The notes beneath the pieces are model-generated. The model was not told the origin of the DNA, did not search any database, and worked only from the letters and a program-made list of their open reading frames with translations. From positions 4,444,501 through 4,508,500 of the forward strand of contig NC_018012.1 in the NCBI RefSeq assembly GCF_000227745.2: DNA of 64,000 nt. Direction: 5' to 3'. A program made the position numbers and the translations under genes. The stretch comes from Thiocystis violascens DSM 198 (GTDB lineage: Bacteria; Pseudomonadota; Gammaproteobacteria; Chromatiales; Chromatiaceae). Position 1 is the first letter of the stretch; each line of letters begins with the position of its first letter. Positions 1-8,929 of this stretch are shown here, piece after piece.

Positions 1-263
1 CGGCGGCCGGGGAGTCCGACTGGCGAACGCTGATCGACACCTTCGACCGCGAACTGCGGACTCTGAGCTATGGCTATGAGCTGCGTCGCGGGAATGGCAC
101 CTTTGCACCGCCGCGTCTGCGCCTGATGTGCCCAGGCTGGCTGGAGGCGCTCTCGCAGGGCGGCGGCTATCAGGCCAAGCCGAAGATCGTCGGCTACCAA
201 CTCGCCGAGTCGGGGTTGACCGAGCGTCTTGTCTTGCCGGCCGAGCCGGTGGCGCGCGACTGA
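1..263 (+). CDS. C-terminal end of an unrecognised protein (5' truncated)
   Basis: An open frame enters from the left edge (first full codon at base 3) and stops with TGA at 261-263, giving 86 residues. The peptide starts AAGESDWRTL and ends ERLVLPAEPVARD. It is soluble, without membrane segments or a motif I recognise. The stop lies 10 bases before the start of the MFS gene, so the two are probably co-transcribed. Codon usage looks like the neighbours. I cannot assign a function. Confidence 0.6.
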   Translation, partial: AAGESDWRTLIDTFDRELRTLSYGYELRRGNGTFAPPRLRLMCPGWLEALSQGGGYQAKPKIVGYQLAESGLTERLVLPAEPVARD

Positions 264-273
264 TCACGCCGCC

Positions 274-1521
274 ATGCTGACACTGCTGCACACTTTCCGC
301 GAGCGCGACTACCGGCTCTTCTTCGCCGGCCAGGGTCTGTCCCTGATCGGTTACTGGATCCAGAGCACCGCCTTCAACTGGCTGCTCTATCAGTTGACCG
401 ACTCGGCCCTGATGCTCGGCTATCTCACCGCGCTCATCAATCTGCCGGTGCTGCTTCTGCTGCCCTTCGCGGGGTCGCTGGTCGACCGCTTCGAGCGGCG
501 CTGGCTGCTGATCGTCCTGCAGACCCTGTTTGCCATCCTGGCCCTGGCGCTGGCCGTGCTGGCCCATTTCGAGCTGCTGACCCTGCCGCTGATCGTCCTC
601 ATGGGTTGTCTCATGAGCGTGCTGACCGCCTTCGACAGCCCGAGCCGTCAGGCGATCGTGCCGCGTCTGGTGCGCAACCGCGACAATCTGCCCGCGGCCA
701 TCTCGCTGAACTCCATGCTCTTCAATACCGCTCGCGCCATCGGACCGCCGCTGGCGGGCTGGGTCATGGCGCAGACCGGACCCGCGCCCTGCTTTCTGCT
801 CAACGCCCTGAGCTATCTGTTCATGATCGCGGCCCTGCTGCTCATGTGTCTGGCTCCGCCGCTCCAGGGCGCCAAGACGCGCCGGGTTCAGGGCGCCCTG
901 GAAAACCTGCGGTTCATTCTGGCCGCCCCGCCGCTGCGCTATCTGCTCCTGTCCTATACCCTGGTGGCGGTCGCGGCCATGTCGGTCTACGTGATGCTTC
1001 CGGTGTGGGCGGGCGAGGTGATCGGCGGCGGCCCGCAGGGTTTGGGGTGGCTGATGGGCGGCATTGGCGCCGGCGCGTTGATCGGCGCGGCGTTGATCGG
1101 CGCGCAGCGGGAGCCCGCCCGTCTCTGGCCGATGTTCCGGCTTGCGGCGGTGCTGCTCGGGTTGTCGCTGGCCCTGCTGTCCATCGCGCATGGTTTCTGG
1201 CTGGCCATGCTGGCGACCATCCTGCTCGGTCTGGCCTATATCGCGCAGGGCGTCGCCGCCAACACGCTGTTACAGCTCAGTATCGAGGACGATCATCGCG
1301 CTGGAGTCATGGCCTTTTATCTGCTGGCCGTGTTCGGCACCATCCCGGTGGGCAATCTGCTCGGCGGCTGGTTGAGTCAGATGCTTGGACTGCACGGCGC
1401 CGCGCTGGCGGGTGGGATCGCGGTTCTGGCCGTGACGGCCCTGTTCTGGCCGACGAGCACCCGGGTTATCCGTGACCTGGCCGGCTCCAACGGCGCCTTG
1501 GTTCCGTCGCGCGAGCCGTAA
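274..1521 (+). CDS. MFS family transporter, probable exporter
   Basis: A 415-residue polytopic membrane protein of the major facilitator superfamily, most like the MFS_3/EntS-type exporters. About twelve hydrophobic segments run through the whole length. The cytoplasmic loop after the second segment reads GSLVDRFERR, an MFS motif A-like stretch, and the fourth and fifth segments carry DSPSRQAIVPRLV and NTARAIGPPLAG, typical of this subfamily. The ATG at 274 opens the MLTLLHTFRERDYRLFFAGQ N-terminus usual for the family; an upstream TTG at 229 would overlap the preceding gene. Substrate unknown. It converges with the ATP-grasp, patatin and GH3 genes on the other strand, so it may export a product of that cluster, which is inference only. 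Confidence 0.85.
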   Translation: MLTLLHTFRERDYRLFFAGQGLSLIGYWIQSTAFNWLLYQLTDSALMLGYLTALINLPVLLLLPFAGSLVDRFERRWLLIVLQTLFAILALALAVLAHFELLTLPLIVLMGCLMSVLTAFDSPSRQAIVPRLVRNRDNLPAAISLNSMLFNTARAIGPPLAGWVMAQTGPAPCFLLNALSYLFMIAALLLMCLAPPLQGAKTRRVQGALENLRFILAAPPLRYLLLSYTLVAVAAMSVYVMLPVWAGEVIGGGPQGLGWLMGGIGAGALIGAALIGAQREPARLWPMFRLAAVLLGLSLALLSIAHGFWLAMLATILLGLAYIAQGVAANTLLQLSIEDDHRAGVMAFYLLAVFGTIPVGNLLGGWLSQMLGLHGAALAGGIAVLAVTALFWPTSTRVIRDLAGSNGALVPSREP

Positions 1522-1641
1522 CGCACCGGCCGGCCCAGAGATCTGGGCTTCTCGAACAACGGCGCCAGCGTTCCAATCGCCGTTCGCTCGTGACACCGCT
1601 CTGCGGTGTCACGAGATCCAGACTGAAATTCAGGCGCGGCT

Positions 1642-2130
1642 CTACGAGGCTCGGGGCGTCACCACAAAACTTGGCACGATGCTCGCGCCCTGGGAGACAT
1701 TGGTGATGGGTGTCGTGGCCAGGCGCGTCAGGTAACCGACCAGCTCGCCATCGGCGATGAAAATATTCTGATCGGCGTACAGCTCGGCGCCGGGTAGACC
1801 CTCCGCCAGGGTGGGATGGGTTTGCGGAACGAGCGTCACCCGTTGTTGTAATAGCGAACCGCCGCGCCGCGCGGCCTGTTCGAGATGTTCGCGCCATTGC
1901 TCCTGCTCCAGGGTCCAGCCCAGCACAACGTCCGAGCCGCCATAACCGGACACTGGCTTGCAAACCAGTTGTTGGCGCTCGGCAATGGCCCAGGGCAAGA
2001 GGTCGATGCGTTGGCCAGCGGGATCGAGGGTCGAGCCCTCGATGAGCAGGCGCGTCCAGGGGACATGCGCGCGGACCAGCTCACCGACCTCGGCGGGCAA
2101 TCCCAGATCGATCTCGGGATCGCTGATCAC
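1642..2130 (-). pseudogene. C-terminal part of a split ATP-grasp-like protein
   Basis: A 162-codon frame opening with GTG. It begins VISDPEIDLGLPAEVGELV and contains VPWTRLLIEG and QQLVCKPVSGYGGSDVVLG; the latter looks like the lysine and glycine-rich nucleotide-binding segment of an ATP-grasp fold. Its first codon overlaps the stop of the upstream piece in the sequence GTGA. The joined protein (about 455 residues) would read continuously from ...KALFAL into VISDPEIDLG after a -1 shift. This is best read as one gene broken by a single-base frameshift or a sequencing error. Translational coupling of two real polypeptides is the alternative. Confidence 0.6.
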
Positions 2131-3017
2131 AGGGCGAAGAGCGCCTTGTGGCCGAGCAGGGTATTGCGGAAGGCGGTGACCATGCAGACCGCTCCGGCGC
2201 GCACCGCCGCGTAGATGCCTTGCAGGCGTTCGTCTAGTCCGGGGATCAGCTTGATCATCCTCGGCAGGAAAACCCGCACCAGCACCCCGACCGACTCGCC
2301 CCGATGACGCAGCGCGCCATCGGCGAATTCCAGCTCGCCGGGATCGGCGATTCGCGCGCTCAACCCGCTGGCCGCCAAGGCGTCGATGGTGGCCTGGATC
2401 GGGTCGATGAAATCCTTCAATTCACGCGGCACGGCGAAAATCAGCAAGGGATCGCCCTGGCCACCCCAGGCTCGATAGGTGTTGATCAGGCTCTCGCGGA
2501 CCCCCGGAAACACCAGCAGCGGACGGATTTGCCACTCCTGGTCGAAACCGATCCGTTCGGCGACTTGCTGGAACAGGTCGGTCAATTGATCGCCCTGCAG
2601 GATGCCGCCGGGAGTGGGATTGAATTCGATGACCTTCGGGCCGTCCGAGGTCGGCAGCACATCCAGCCGGGCGAGCACGGCCCGCTGTGGATAGCCTGGA
2701 TCGAGCGTGAGCAGGTCGCCGAACTGATCCACCCAGTCACCGAGATAGCGCCGGGCCAGGACCGGATCCCGTTCCAGGTGCTGGCTGGCATGAACCAGTG
2801 CTGTGACCACGGTCCGCGCCATCGCCCGGTCGCGTTCCAACTGCTCCGGCTCCAACAACAGGGGCCGCAGCGTGCGAGCGCAGGGTTGATCCCCGAACAG
2901 CAGTCCCGCGTCGCGTTGCCACTGCTCCAGTCCGGCGATGTTCTCGCCGCTCAGATGACTGGCCGCCAGCAGACGATCCCAGGATTCCTTGGGGGATAAC
3001 GAATGGATGTTTGACAT
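2127..3017 (-). CDS. N-terminal part of a split ATP-grasp-like amide ligase (glutathionylspermidine-synthase-like)
   Basis: A 296-residue polypeptide. The segment VIEFNPTPGGILQGDQ resembles the pre-ATP-grasp region of glutathionylspermidine-synthase-like proteins, and the frame ends ...AFRNTLLGHKALFAL just where homologous architectures continue into the nucleotide-binding half. The ATG at 3017 has an AGGAAAG ribosome site 8 bases ahead, so longer upstream starts are disfavoured. It is third in a minus-strand run after GH3 and patatin, separated from patatin by about 120 bases. Function as an ATP-dependent ligase is inferred from fold resemblance; the substrate is unknown. Without the downstream piece this half should be inactive. 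Confidence 0.55.
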   Translation of the reverse strand: MSNIHSLSPKESWDRLLAASHLSGENIAGLEQWQRDAGLLFGDQPCARTLRPLLLEPEQLERDRAMARTVVTALVHASQHLERDPVLARRYLGDWVDQFGDLLTLDPGYPQRAVLARLDVLPTSDGPKVIEFNPTPGGILQGDQLTDLFQQVAERIGFDQEWQIRPLLVFPGVRESLINTYRAWGGQGDPLLIFAVPRELKDFIDPIQATIDALAASGLSARIADPGELEFADGALRHRGESVGVLVRVFLPRMIKLIPGLDERLQGIYAAVRAGAVCMVTAFRNTLLGHKALFAL

Positions 3018-3136
3018 TCTTGGCTTTCCTGTTGAATGAGATCGCTGCTCGATCGGCGTCATGGGCGATGTGCTGGCTTGCAGCGTCACGGCGCCGTTCG
3101 GTCGAACCGCCCGCCGTGCGCATGGCGTACTGGAAC

Positions 3137-4027
3137 TCAGACCCCGGTCACCGATGACGGCGGAGAGAACGACTGAATGGCCAGGAGGATCTCGCTCTTT
3201 TGCTGTTCCACGACCGCTCGACCCGTTTCGATGATGCGCGGGATATGGTGAACGTCCCACATGTTGATGGGAGTGGCGAAGGGCACCTTGATGATGATGA
3301 TTTCATGGTGGTGCAGGTTGATGGAGAGCGCCAGTTGGAAGCGCGTGATGGCGTCGCCCTGAATCGTATAGTAATTGGACAGACAGGCGGTGTAGCTGTC
3401 GGCCCGATGATCGAGCGGATCATGAAAGATCACGGCGATGATGACATCGATATCGCGTTTCACGGCCTCCAGGACGGGCAACGACGAGGTGTAGTAGCCA
3501 TCGCCCAGCCAGCGGCCGTTCACCTCGATCGGCGGCAGCAGCGGAAAGACGGCGCTTGACGCATAGACCGCGTCGCGCAGCAGGCCCGCTTCGATGATCA
3601 CGCCCTCGCCGGTTTGAATGTCCGTGGCTTGAATCACTGTCTTCGGGTAAAGATCCTCGACCCGGCGATCGCCGAACATCTCGTGCAGCGCGAGCTTGAG
3701 CTTGCGCGGACGAATCAGCCCGGTGCGGGTATTGAATCGGCCGAAGGGCAATTTGGCCATGCCCAGCAAGGCCCTGAAATCGACGGACGAAAACAGACTG
3801 CGGTGTGCCACCTTACCGATCAGTTCGAGAATCTTGTCGGAGTCGTAGCCGGAGCCTCGCAAGGCGCTCATGATGCTGCCGCCGCTGCATCCGACCAGCA
3901 GGTCGACTGGGATGTCCGCCTCATCCAGGAATTCAAAGAGCGGAATGGCGGCCAGGGGCTTGATCCCGCCGCTGGAGAGCACGACGGCGATTTTCGGGCG
4001 CGCGGGTCGATCTTCGGATGAACTCAT
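3137..4027 (-). CDS. Patatin-like phospholipase
   Basis: A 296-residue serine hydrolase with the patatin fold, expected to release fatty acids from lipids or acyl conjugates. The glycine-rich oxyanion segment VVLSSGGIKPLAAI sits at residues 16-29, the nucleophile elbow GCSGGS at 46-51 (Ser48), and the catalytic aspartate in GDGYY at 175-179 (Asp176), giving the Ser-Asp dyad. There is no signal peptide or membrane segment, so it should be cytoplasmic or peripheral. The start lies only 9 bases after the GH3 stop on the same strand, which strongly suggests co-transcription with the adenylating GH3 enzyme. Confidence 0.9.
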   Translation of the reverse strand: MSSSEDRPARPKIAVVLSSGGIKPLAAIPLFEFLDEADIPVDLLVGCSGGSIMSALRGSGYDSDKILELIGKVAHRSLFSSVDFRALLGMAKLPFGRFNTRTGLIRPRKLKLALHEMFGDRRVEDLYPKTVIQATDIQTGEGVIIEAGLLRDAVYASSAVFPLLPPIEVNGRWLGDGYYTSSLPVLEAVKRDIDVIIAVIFHDPLDHRADSYTACLSNYYTIQGDAITRFQLALSINLHHHEIIIIKVPFATPINMWDVHHIPRIIETGRAVVEQQKSEILLAIQSFSPPSSVTGV

Positions 4028-4036
4028 GATGACGCT

Positions 4037-5707
4037 CTACGATTGGATGTCGAGGCAGTAAACGACCCGCCCGCCCGGCGGCAACTCTGGTCCCAGGACG
4101 GAGGGCTTGAACTGGGTGTCGCGCATTCCGGACGCGACCTGATGGTCCACGATCTCGTTGAGCCAGCCCGGATGCATGAGCGAGAGCGCCGTGGGCTTGA
4201 GCATGTCGAGGTCGAGATAGCGCTTGAAGACATGGTTGATGTGGCACAGCCGCTCGTTGAAGCTGGCGAGCAGATGGCGCATGACGGCCTCGTCCGGCGC
4301 CTCTCCGGCCGGCTCGATATAGAGGTGATAGCGCGAGGTCGCCGCCTCGCCCACGACCATGAAATGCATGGGCGTCACCCCGATCTCGCCGCAGGCGGCC
4401 TGCACCGCCGTCAGGATCTGGTTGGCGCTGACCTTCTCGCCCTGCAGATTCATCACGTCGCGTCCCTTGCGCAGGAAGCTGACCAGCGGCGCGCCCGCAT
4501 AAAAGCCGGTCACCTCGACCACATCGTTGATTGAATAGCGATAGAGCCCGCCCGCCGTGGTCAGCAGGATCTGATAGGGCACGCCGATTTCCAGTTCATG
4601 CGCCATGAGTACGCGCGCGTCGGGGCGGCCGGATTCCTCTTCGGGGATGAACTCGAAGAAGTTGGTGTGGATGGTCAGCAGACCGCTGTTGCCTTCGTCG
4701 CTGATCGGGATGGTGATGTGCGCTTCGCTCGCCATGTAACCGGTATCGCGCAGCGTCAGCTCAGGCGAGCACCATTCGTGGAGATGGGGCGCGAACTGCC
4801 CCACGGTTCCGCCCTTCCAGCAGCCGATCAGCTTGAGTTCGGGCCAGTAGTCGCGCGGTTGCAGACGCCCCGCCTGCCCGGCCCGGCGTTCCAATTCGCG
4901 CGCCCGGTTCGGATTGGGCTTGAAACGACGGGACAGGACGGCGCGGATGGCGGCTGGGATATCGTAGTTTTCGGACAGCGTTCCGTCATGGATGTCGCGG
5001 AACAGGTCGGCCTTGCAGGCGTCGGCGCTCTCGAAGAGCTTGAGCAACGCGTTGGGATTGGACCCCGGAATGAAGGAGACCGACTCGGGTACCGCACAGC
5101 GCATCATGGCGTAGCGGCGCGCGCTGAAGTCGTCGATCTCGATGGCGTCGTAGGGATAGGCATATTTGGAGCGCGCCAGCGGGTGGGCGTCGCGGACCAT
5201 CAGCCCGGAAACCGCGCCATAGGGGATGTTGGTGCTGGCTGTGTGTCCATCGACGGCCTTGTTGACGACCGGAAACACCTTGCCCGACAGAAAGCGCGGG
5301 TGGCGTTCCAGGGCGGCGAAGGCCCAGACCTTCTGATTGAGCGCATTGCCCCGCGTGCTCTCGGGCGTGACCGGGATGAGCTTGGGCTTGCCGGTGGTGC
5401 CGCTGGTCTTGTTGAACATACGCGGCAGCGGACCCGCAGTGAGCACATTGGTTTCGCCCGCGATGATCCGGTCGACATAGGGGTCGACGGTCTCCCAACT
5501 CGACACGGGCACCGTCCGCGCGTACTCGGCGGGCGACTGGATGCGCGCGAAATCATGCGTCTGACCGAAAACGGTCGTGGCGTTGCGTCGCAGCCGTTCG
5601 TCGAGCAGGCGCCGCTGGGTTTGTTCCAGGTTGCGACAGCGCCCCATGAAGGAGTGCCAGCGCGCGCGCGTTACCGTCTGCATCAAGGTATAGAGAATGC
5701 CTGACAC
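4037..5707 (-). CDS. GH3 auxin-responsive-promoter family acyl-adenylating enzyme
   Basis: A 556-residue member of the GH3 family, which activates carboxylates with ATP as acyl-adenylates and in plants conjugates them to amino acids. The phosphate-binding motif NKTSGTTGKPKLIPVT is at residues 99-114. The family's second nucleotide motif appears as LYRYSINDVVEVTGF near residue 400, where many members have YRxRVGD. Length matches the family (about 500-600). It is first in a minus-strand run followed by a patatin lipase 9 bases downstream and then the ATP-grasp-like gene. Bacterial GH3 substrates are mostly unknown; a fatty or aromatic acid is plausible given the lipase partner. Confidence 0.88.
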   Translation of the reverse strand: MSGILYTLMQTVTRARWHSFMGRCRNLEQTQRRLLDERLRRNATTVFGQTHDFARIQSPAEYARTVPVSSWETVDPYVDRIIAGETNVLTAGPLPRMFNKTSGTTGKPKLIPVTPESTRGNALNQKVWAFAALERHPRFLSGKVFPVVNKAVDGHTASTNIPYGAVSGLMVRDAHPLARSKYAYPYDAIEIDDFSARRYAMMRCAVPESVSFIPGSNPNALLKLFESADACKADLFRDIHDGTLSENYDIPAAIRAVLSRRFKPNPNRARELERRAGQAGRLQPRDYWPELKLIGCWKGGTVGQFAPHLHEWCSPELTLRDTGYMASEAHITIPISDEGNSGLLTIHTNFFEFIPEEESGRPDARVLMAHELEIGVPYQILLTTAGGLYRYSINDVVEVTGFYAGAPLVSFLRKGRDVMNLQGEKVSANQILTAVQAACGEIGVTPMHFMVVGEAATSRYHLYIEPAGEAPDEAVMRHLLASFNERLCHINHVFKRYLDLDMLKPTALSLMHPGWLNEIVDHQVASGMRDTQFKPSVLGPELPPGGRVVYCLDIQS

Positions 5708-6021
5708 CCTTTCCCCCGCTTCAAGTCTGGTTCATGGATTGAGACCGCGAGCATCCTCGGTGTTGCACGGTCAGTCAACCCGGCTTGGGCGGAATTGCGA
5801 CGCTCCGCTCATGCCTTCGTTGCGCAACGTGTTCGCGCGGTCGGTGGAGCGGCGGATGGTCTAAAGCGGTATGATTCCGGCGGGGCGCGCCCGTTGATCG
5901 CCCGTGGCCGATCTGGTCTCGATGCATCGGACCAGCCGCGGTTATCGCTGCCGCAAGGGGGCAAGCAGCGGCGCGACGGCTTCGCCAGCACTTCAATCAT
6001 TGACGCCGGGAATGACCACGC
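5708..6021. other. Divergent intergenic region, GH3 / STAS operons
   Basis: A gap of 314 bases between two diverging transcription units. It must contain promoters for both the GH3 operon (minus) and the partner-switching operon (plus). I see no credible gene, tandem repeat or strong palindrome in it. Short reading frames present here have neither a ribosome site nor protein-like composition. Confidence 0.5.
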
Positions 6022-6360
6022 ATGAGCATTTTGTCGAGCAAAGAGGCGGGTGTACTGATCGTGATGCCGGGCATCCGGCTGGATACCCAGAGCGCGCCCG
6101 AAACCGATCAGCTGATCGTCGACGCGATCACGCGGGGCGAGACGCGCGTTCTGGTGGATTTCGCCCAGACCGGCTACATTTCCAGCGCCGGGCTGCGGGT
6201 GCTTCTGAAGGCGACCAAGCAGCTCAAGCAATCGGGCGGCGCCTTCGGCTTGTGCAACGCTAACGAGCAGATCCGCGAGGTGCTCGAGATCAGCGGCTTC
6301 GCGACCATCATCGCCTGTTATGCAAGCCTCGATGAGGCGCTGCAAGCCCTGAGCGCCTGA
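6022..6360 (+). CDS. STAS-domain anti-sigma-factor antagonist
   Basis: A single-domain STAS protein of 112 residues, the phosphorylatable antagonist of a partner-switching module. The conserved loop reads GYISSAGLRVLL at residues 51-62, with Ser54/Ser55 in the position phosphorylated in SpoIIAA/RsbV. The unphosphorylated form would bind the kinase encoded next door; the kinase would phosphorylate this loop and the SpoIIE phosphatase further on would reverse it. Its stop overlaps the start of the kinase gene (TGATG), and it heads the whole operon to 12718. No sigma factor gene is present nearby, so the final target is unknown. Confidence 0.9.
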   Translation: MSILSSKEAGVLIVMPGIRLDTQSAPETDQLIVDAITRGETRVLVDFAQTGYISSAGLRVLLKATKQLKQSGGAFGLCNANEQIREVLEISGFATIIACYASLDEALQALSA

Positions 6361-6776
6361 TGTCCGCGCCTTGCCTGCGGCTCGACTTCGTCAACCGTCC
6401 GGATGACCTCAACGCGGCGCTCGACCGGCTTGAGACCTTTCTGGAGTCCGTGCCAGCCAGTCCGAAGCTGACCTATACCGTGCGGCTGGTGCTTGAGGAA
6501 CTGCTCACCAACACCCTCAAGTACGGCTATGACGACAGCGACGAGCATCCTCTGCGCGTCGATTTCGGACTCGGTCCGCCGGCAACCCTGCGGATCGAGG
6601 ACGACGGACACCCCTTCGATCCGACCGCGCAGGCGCCGCCGGCGGCACTCGACGCCGCCGTCGAGGATCGCCCGATCGGCGGTCTTGGTCTGCACATGGT
6701 GCGGTCGCGGACGGCCTCGCTGCGCTATGCGCGTCATGACGGTCTCAACCGGCTCGATGTCGTTTTTCTGGAATAA
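6360..6776 (+). CDS. RsbW-like ATP-binding serine kinase / anti-sigma factor
   Basis: A compact GHKL ATPase domain of 138 residues (HATPase_c_2 type). The N box is LVLEELLTNTLKYGY at about residues 44-58, followed by the G1 box IEDDGHPFDP and the G2 box GGLGLHMV. In RsbW/SpoIIAB systems this protein phosphorylates the STAS antagonist and sequesters a target protein. It starts one base inside the STAS stop, a sign of translational coupling, and is followed after 86 bases by the cognate-type phosphatase. Its sequestered target is not encoded in the window. Confidence 0.9.
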   Translation: MSAPCLRLDFVNRPDDLNAALDRLETFLESVPASPKLTYTVRLVLEELLTNTLKYGYDDSDEHPLRVDFGLGPPATLRIEDDGHPFDPTAQAPPAALDAAVEDRPIGGLGLHMVRSRTASLRYARHDGLNRLDVVFLE

Positions 6777-6862
6777 GCGACGAGAACAGGACACCGTTCG
6801 CTCTGGATGCGCTGTCGCTCCTGTACGCTCGACTCCAGCCTCTCCCGCCCCGGAACCCCGTC

Positions 6863-8929
6863 ATGACAAGCGCACCGAGCAGTGGCCAATCCGTCAATCT
6901 CTTCAAAAACTATAATCGTCTGATCGGCGTTGCCTATACCCTGCTCATCCTCGCGTTGATGGTGTTTTTCGGGTATCTGCTGCACCGCAAGATGCACGAG
7001 GAAATCGATCTGATCCGAGGGCATGTGGCCAGGCATGGCCAGTTCTTCGAGTTCGTGCTGCGCTCTTCGGCCGACCAGCTCGAAACCTTCCGGATGTCGG
7101 CGGGCTCCTCCCAACCCGAACAGTCATCCGCGTCTGGTCCGACGTTGCTCGCGCAACCCCCAGGCGCCTGGCTGCGCGAGGACGCCGACCTCGGCCTGTT
7201 TCATCTGGATGCGCTCCCGGATCGCGATGCGGGCGGCAACCTGGTGGGCGAGGGCCGTCTGCAAACGCGCTCCCCGGAGTTTTATGCCGACCTGAGCACG
7301 GCGCTGCGCCTCAACAGCGAGTGGAGTTCGCTGGTGTTCAACCTGCCGAATGCCGTCCAGGCCCGGTTCGTGTCCATCCACCGCTTTCATGCGGTACTGC
7401 CTTGGGAGCGCTCCGCGGAGCTTCCCTTCGACCCCGAGGTTTACGACGGACCCGTCTGGATCCTGGGCCAGCCGGCGAATAACCCCGACCACGAAAAGTA
7501 CTGGGCGCCGGTGTCCTTCGCGGGCCTGGATCGCGGACTCGTCGCCCCCGTCGCGGCGCCCGTGTATAGCGGTCAGCGTTTCGTCGGGGTGCTCTCGATC
7601 GATACCAGTATCGATTATCTCAACCGCATCAACTCGGATTTCAACTACCCCCTGGGCCTCACTCTGCTGGTCGATCAGCGACAACAGGTGCTGACCCACC
7701 CGGAGCTGTACGCCAAACCGCTGGAGGTCGATACCACGCCAGACCTGGCGAGCGCCCTGCCGCTGGCGCTGATCGGCGAGATCGACCGCTTGCGCCAACT
7801 GCCCTCGGGCCAACCCACGACGATCAATGGATATCTCGTGATCCGCCATGCGCTGATCAGCGCCCCCTGGTCGTTATTCTATGTGGCGCCAGTGTCCGCC
7901 CTCTGGCTGGAACTTGCCTCCGACATGGGCGCGCCCATGGTCGGCGTCCTGCTGGGACTGGCCCTGTTGATGGCGCTCACCTATGTCCTGACCTCGCGCG
8001 AATTCGTCGGCCCAGCCGCCAAGCTGGTTGCGCATATCGCCGCCGAGTCCAATTTCCAGCCCGCCACCATCCCGGTCGTGCCCAGCGGTTGGCGGCCCTG
8101 GTTCGAGACCATCACGCACGCCTTTCACGAGTCGATGCAATTGGTCGCGCTGCGCCAGGAACTGGATATCGCGGCGAAGATGCAGCAGTCCATTCTGCCC
8201 CGGCGCTGGCCCGAGCATCCAGGCTACGTCCTCTGGGGAACCATGCGTTCGGCCAGGGAGGTCGGCGGCGATTTTTACGACCATTTCGAGGTGGCGGACG
8301 GCCTGCGCGGCCTGGCGGTGGCCGATGTGAGCGGCAAGGGGATTTCGGCCGGACTCTTCGGCATGGTCTCCAAGACCCTGCTGCGCTCGGCGGCTACGCC
8401 GGGCGATCTGCCGATCGGCGAGATGATCGCCAAGGTCAACGACAGTCTCGCCGAGGATAACGAGAGCTGCATGTTCGTGACCCTCTTCTATGCCCGGCTC
8501 GATCCGGAGACTGGATGCCTGGACTTCGTCAACGCGGGACATCCGTCGCCCTTGCTGATTCATGCCGATGGCCAGGTGGCTGAACTGGCACTCACCTGGG
8601 GCATGGCCCTGGGCGCGATGGACGGGCTCGACTATGCCGCCTCGTCGGTCCAGTTGCGCTCCGGCGATACGTTGTTGATGTTCAGCGATGGCGTCACCGA
8701 GGCCATGAATGAAGCCTACGAGGAGTTTGGAACCAAACGTTTGTCCGCGCTCTTCGTCGACCAGCCGCCGCCGGATCCGCGCGCGGCGGTGGAACGGGTG
8801 CTGGCGGCGGTGGATCGATTCGCCAACGGGGTCGAGCAGTCCGACGACATCACCTGTGTCGCCTTGCGCTATCGGGGCGCCGATCCCGAGCTGGATGTGC
8901 CGGCGGACACCGCGGAGGCCGCGTCATGA
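6863..8929 (+). CDS. Membrane SpoIIE/PP2C phosphatase with periplasmic sensor domain
   Basis: A 688-residue sensor phosphatase. The first membrane segment is near residues 20-40 (GVAYTLLILALMVFFGYLL), a large extracytoplasmic, probably Cache-like domain spans about 41-350, and a second membrane segment follows near 354-375. The cytoplasmic SpoIIE phosphatase begins around 430 (AAKMQQSILP) and carries the metal-binding motifs GGDFYD (about 466), DVSGKG (about 487), NAGHPSP (about 556), FSDGVTEA (about 609) and DDITCVALRY (about 660). It should dephosphorylate the STAS protein at 6022 in response to an external ligand. It shares an ATGA overlap with the next binding-protein gene, linking ligand binding to the switch. 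Confidence 0.92.
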   Translation: MTSAPSSGQSVNLFKNYNRLIGVAYTLLILALMVFFGYLLHRKMHEEIDLIRGHVARHGQFFEFVLRSSADQLETFRMSAGSSQPEQSSASGPTLLAQPPGAWLREDADLGLFHLDALPDRDAGGNLVGEGRLQTRSPEFYADLSTALRLNSEWSSLVFNLPNAVQARFVSIHRFHAVLPWERSAELPFDPEVYDGPVWILGQPANNPDHEKYWAPVSFAGLDRGLVAPVAAPVYSGQRFVGVLSIDTSIDYLNRINSDFNYPLGLTLLVDQRQQVLTHPELYAKPLEVDTTPDLASALPLALIGEIDRLRQLPSGQPTTINGYLVIRHALISAPWSLFYVAPVSALWLELASDMGAPMVGVLLGLALLMALTYVLTSREFVGPAAKLVAHIAAESNFQPATIPVVPSGWRPWFETITHAFHESMQLVALRQELDIAAKMQQSILPRRWPEHPGYVLWGTMRSAREVGGDFYDHFEVADGLRGLAVADVSGKGISAGLFGMVSKTLLRSAATPGDLPIGEMIAKVNDSLAEDNESCMFVTLFYARLDPETGCLDFVNAGHPSPLLIHADGQVAELALTWGMALGAMDGLDYAASSVQLRSGDTLLMFSDGVTEAMNEAYEEFGTKRLSALFVDQPPPDPRAAVERVLAAVDRFANGVEQSDDITCVALRYRGADPELDVPADTAEAAS

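Noticed and set aside
2304-2999. Plus-strand frame of 231 codons
   Set aside because: Antisense shadow of the ATP-grasp-like gene in GC-rich DNA.
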